NCBI GenBank assembly: GCA_013397865.1
Contig: VZTI01003363.1
Location: 791,723 to 855,722, forward strand
Source of the DNA: Struthidea cinerea
Taxonomy: Eukaryota > Chordata > Aves > Passeriformes > Corcoracidae
DNA: 64,000 nucleotides
Reading direction: 5' to 3'
Every line of letters begins with the position of its first letter. Within the stretch, counting starts at the first letter, position 1. Below the pieces are notes generated by a model. It was not told where the DNA came from, did not search any database, and worked only from the letters and a program-made list of their open reading frames with translations. A program made the position numbers and the translations under genes. Shown here one piece after another: positions 61,001-64,000 of the stretch.

Positions 61001-64000
61001 TTAATAAAGATATGCAAAAAAGAAGAAAAGTAGTTAGAAAATTTGAGGTGTAATTTAAGTGGAGTTTTAAAATATACATTTTAAAAATAAAATCTGTGAA
61101 AATATGTAATACAATAAAAAGTAAGAAGTTTTCATTTAATCGCCATCCCCTAATTGTATATAAAAAGGTTTTAAAAAGGAGTTCTTCTAGTTAAACTATA
61201 TTGTATGTAGTATTATAGACTTTATGAAATGTCTTTTTTGGAAAAAGAAAAATGTACTTGGAATGGATTCAAGCTTTTGTTTTCCCTAGGTTTATGCTCT
61301 GATGTCTTTGTGCTGGAGACAGATAGACATAAAAGGGAAGAGAACAACAAAAGCTGATGTTGCACTTTTTATTGTTGATGGTGATTTTTATCTTGCAGCT
61401 TCGTGAATTAGAATGACAGGTACACTATGCCATCTCTGCATCCAGCCCAAAACCCAGGCTAACCTGCATCAACCACCTTTCAGGGCATGAGTTGACAATG
61501 AAATAAGAAGAGGTTCTGTCTTGGTTGGCTAAAACAGATTTCCACCAAAAAGAAAAAGTGAAATAGGAGAGAACAAAAATAAACTAGAGCAAGAAAATAA
61601 AAAGAAGAAACGTTACATATAGGACCCAAATCCTATGTTCTGGATGGTGTTGCAGATTAATCTAAGGAGCAATGAAGAATTTTGGGTCAAAGGGATCTGG
61701 ACTTTTCTTACTCTGTACAATGTAGAATACAGGATTTTACACCACAAGGCTCCTTGCCTGGTATTAAACGGAGCTTCTTTGGTGTGAAATGAATTGTGTG
61801 CTGTAATTTGAATGTAGCAATCTGACTATTGTGCAAGAGAGATGGTTGAGAGGAAGCATAAATAATAACCTTACTATTTCTTCCTGACATGTAGATCATG
61901 CTGCACATTAGATGATGAAGATATTTCTGTCCTTTGATATCCTGTGCTCTCACAACAAATTATTGTACATCAAAGAAATGAGCTCTGAGTCAAAATGATA
62001 GTAAAAGTGATGAGCTAGAAAATAATGTAAAGAGCTAGTACCTATGAAATTACTGCAAATGTCTGAAGAAATGGGGTAAAGGAAATTGCTCTCAAAGTTG
62101 TTCAAATAACTTAAGCTGCTGTCTGAAAAATAAATAATCTTAGAGATGACTATTAAAAATGAAATGTGGTTAGAAGCTGAAGTTTTTGAAGCACTGTATC
62201 TGATACTGCATTACAAGCCATCTTTCCTTAACCTCCTTCCTCAATGAAAGTTTTAGAAAGATTGTAGTGGGGGCAAGTCGAGGGCAAAAGGATTGTCAAT
62301 CTCATAAAGCATCTTTCTTATCTAAACCATTAGTCCTTTTCCAGCCATGTCACTAGTGGTTTGAAGTGTCGTTGCCAGATTATTCAGTGGTCTCTGTGGT
62401 ATGAATTGATTGTTTTGTTCTCATTCCTGTTAGATATTTACATCAGAAAAAAAGATTGCCTGGAGTGATAGCACCCAAGTGATACCAAGGAATGAGCAGT
62501 GGTTGAGGATTCATTGCAGAGAGAAAACTGTAGTTAGCATGACAGACAGTCCTTCTAGGAAAAAATTGAGCAATGTAGAGTGGTCCAGAAACTTGTTCTT
62601 TTTGCTGACTAGATTCTTGTGCCATATGATCACTGTCACATCAATGGAGTGTCTTTCTTACCCACTCAGGAACAAGGCTTCCTCTTACTTTTGTTTAGCC
62701 ATCTAAATTGATGTTCAAAGTGGATGTCCCTAATAGCCCATACTAAACAAAAGCATTTTCAGACTTTGGTTTTTCTGAGATAACCTTTTTTTGATATTTT
62801 TTTTTTTATCATTTTGCATAGGTTGTCCATGTACATAAATGTTGACTTAAATTCATCCATGGCTGGGTCTCAGTTTTGTTCGTATGGCCAGAGAGGAAAT
62901 GCATCTTAAGTAAAATGACATATGGATTAAACTTTTCCATGAGAGCTACAAGATTAAGAGCAGAGATGAACAGAAGATGTATTATGTATTCTGGGGGATA
63001 CTCTTCCTGTTAAAAAAAGGAAAGCACAAGAGGAGAATGTGACATTTTAGTGAATGTTAAATATTCATGCTGAAAATGTTAGTGATGAAGCTCACCCTGA
63101 AGGCAATGTTTTCTGTTACTTAAGAGCATGGACTTTCCATGACTTCCTGCAGTGAAAGCTTGTCTATAATAACTTTTCTTTCAGGGGCCTCCAATTAGTT
63201 CTTGAGGTGTCTATTTCAGTTCTGGGGTCAATAAAATGGGAACAACAGTGCTTTCTATCTCCCTCAAAAAATGTTAATTAAGAATTCAGCGTTGAATTAC
63301 AGGTCAGCAGTGGTAGGTATGTGCTGTATGTGTTCAAAGGCCCAGACTAGCACCAACATCTCTTGAAGTGGGTGTTACAGACTTAGATACCTAACTATCA
63401 CATTTCTATCAGCCAATAATTGTAGGTTAGAAATTTTTCAGCTGCTGCTTTTGGGCCCTCCCTTGTGCTTCCTTTTTGGCCTTAATTTTACTTTTTTTTT
63501 TTTTTTTTCATTTTCAGAGGGGAAAATACAGAGGAGAAGGGTTACTTTAAGCTGTGCTCTTGGTTATATATTTGGATGTTATGGGAAATTGAAAAACAAA
63601 TTATTGCCATGTTTTATTAAAGATCCATGTGTCTGGACCAGATGTTCGTTCTAGAGCCAGTGCTACTAATGAGGAAAGAGGTAACTAACCGTAACATGAT
63701 TGATTTCTGGGTGAAGGTCCATCTTTGCCTCTACCTCTAGCAGGTGTATGTACTTCCTGTGTTGCAGAGAATTCACATTTTCTGTATTGAAAAGAATATT
63801 ATATAGCCTGTCCACTACCAGGACTTAGGGAAGAAAATATGCTGGTTGAAGACCAACAGATCAGCACTCTTTCTTTAGAACCACATCCGTCCTTATTTAT
63901 TAAATGTATCTGGACAAGTGACAAGTGAGTTTCTTTGATTATACTTATTTTACTGCTTCTATTTCCCTGAAGTGTGAATTGTGATTGCTTGGATAAATGC
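58084..64000. other. Intergenic sequence without a recognised gene
   Basis: AT-rich and largely unique-looking. Possible old MIR-like blocks lie near 58905-58985 and 63210-63270, and a 17-T run at 63492-63508. A 103-codon open frame (59200-59511, minus) and others are not recognisable as members of any family. Consistent with the start of a gene-poor interval upstream of SNX16. Confidence 0.7.
58905..58985 (+). mobile_element. Possible MIR-like fragment
   Basis: CTCTGACCTTGGACAAATCA followed by CTTAAATTTCAC resembles the MIR core 'tgtgaccttgggcaagtcacttaacctct'. Supporting flanks are poor. Confidence 0.4.

Noticed and set aside
1..64000. Endogenous retrovirus, tRNA gene or other RNA gene, or CRISPR-like array
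   Set aside because: No paired LTRs, viral-type coding blocks, tRNA box structure or regularly spaced repeats were seen; the interspersed repeats recognised are CR1 and MIR/L2-like.

Overview
This is a vertebrate nuclear window, most likely from a bird. Two conserved multi-exon genes with long introns and consensus splice sites are present. The recognisable interspersed repeats are mostly 5'-truncated CR1 LINEs with a few eroded MIR/L2-like remnants; I saw no Alu, L1 or intact LTR element. The background is AT-rich and the promoters are GC-rich, one of them containing an assembly gap. A turtle or crocodilian cannot be fully excluded from sequence alone.

Layout. (1) 5-13772, plus strand: CHMP4C, complete coding sequence in five exons (220 residues). 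The window opens 4 bases before its start codon, so its promoter is outside. (2) 13773 to about 18000: CHMP4C 3' UTR and downstream sequence with several poly(A) signals. (3) About 18000-25900: intergenic DNA between two convergent genes, with a tetranucleotide microsatellite and an old SINE remnant. (4) 27614-48220, minus strand: SNX16, complete coding sequence in seven coding exons (345 residues), with a 3' UTR probably ending near 25900. Upstream lie a good candidate 5' non-coding exon (51427-51645) and a CpG-island promoter (about 52390-53250) that holds a 90-base run of N. (5) 53250-64000: no gene recognised. It holds a head-to-head CR1 pair and old repeat remnants, and looks like the edge of a gene-poor interval.

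The CHMP4C(+)/SNX16(-) tail-to-tail order matches human 8q21. Both proteins act on endosomal membranes: CHMP4C is an ESCRT-III filament subunit for membrane scission (multivesicular bodies, cytokinetic abscission), and SNX16 is a PX-domain, PI3P-binding sorting nexin of early and late endosomes. The adjacency is long-standing synteny; nothing in the sequence shows co-regulation.

I found no new gene system. The points most worth following are: the CHMP4C tail, which lacks the serine/arginine segment that Aurora B phosphorylates in human; the antisense orientation of every recognisable CR1 within the two genes; two out-of-frame upstream ATGs over the SNX16 start; and a ZNF143/STAF-like site beside the promoter gap.
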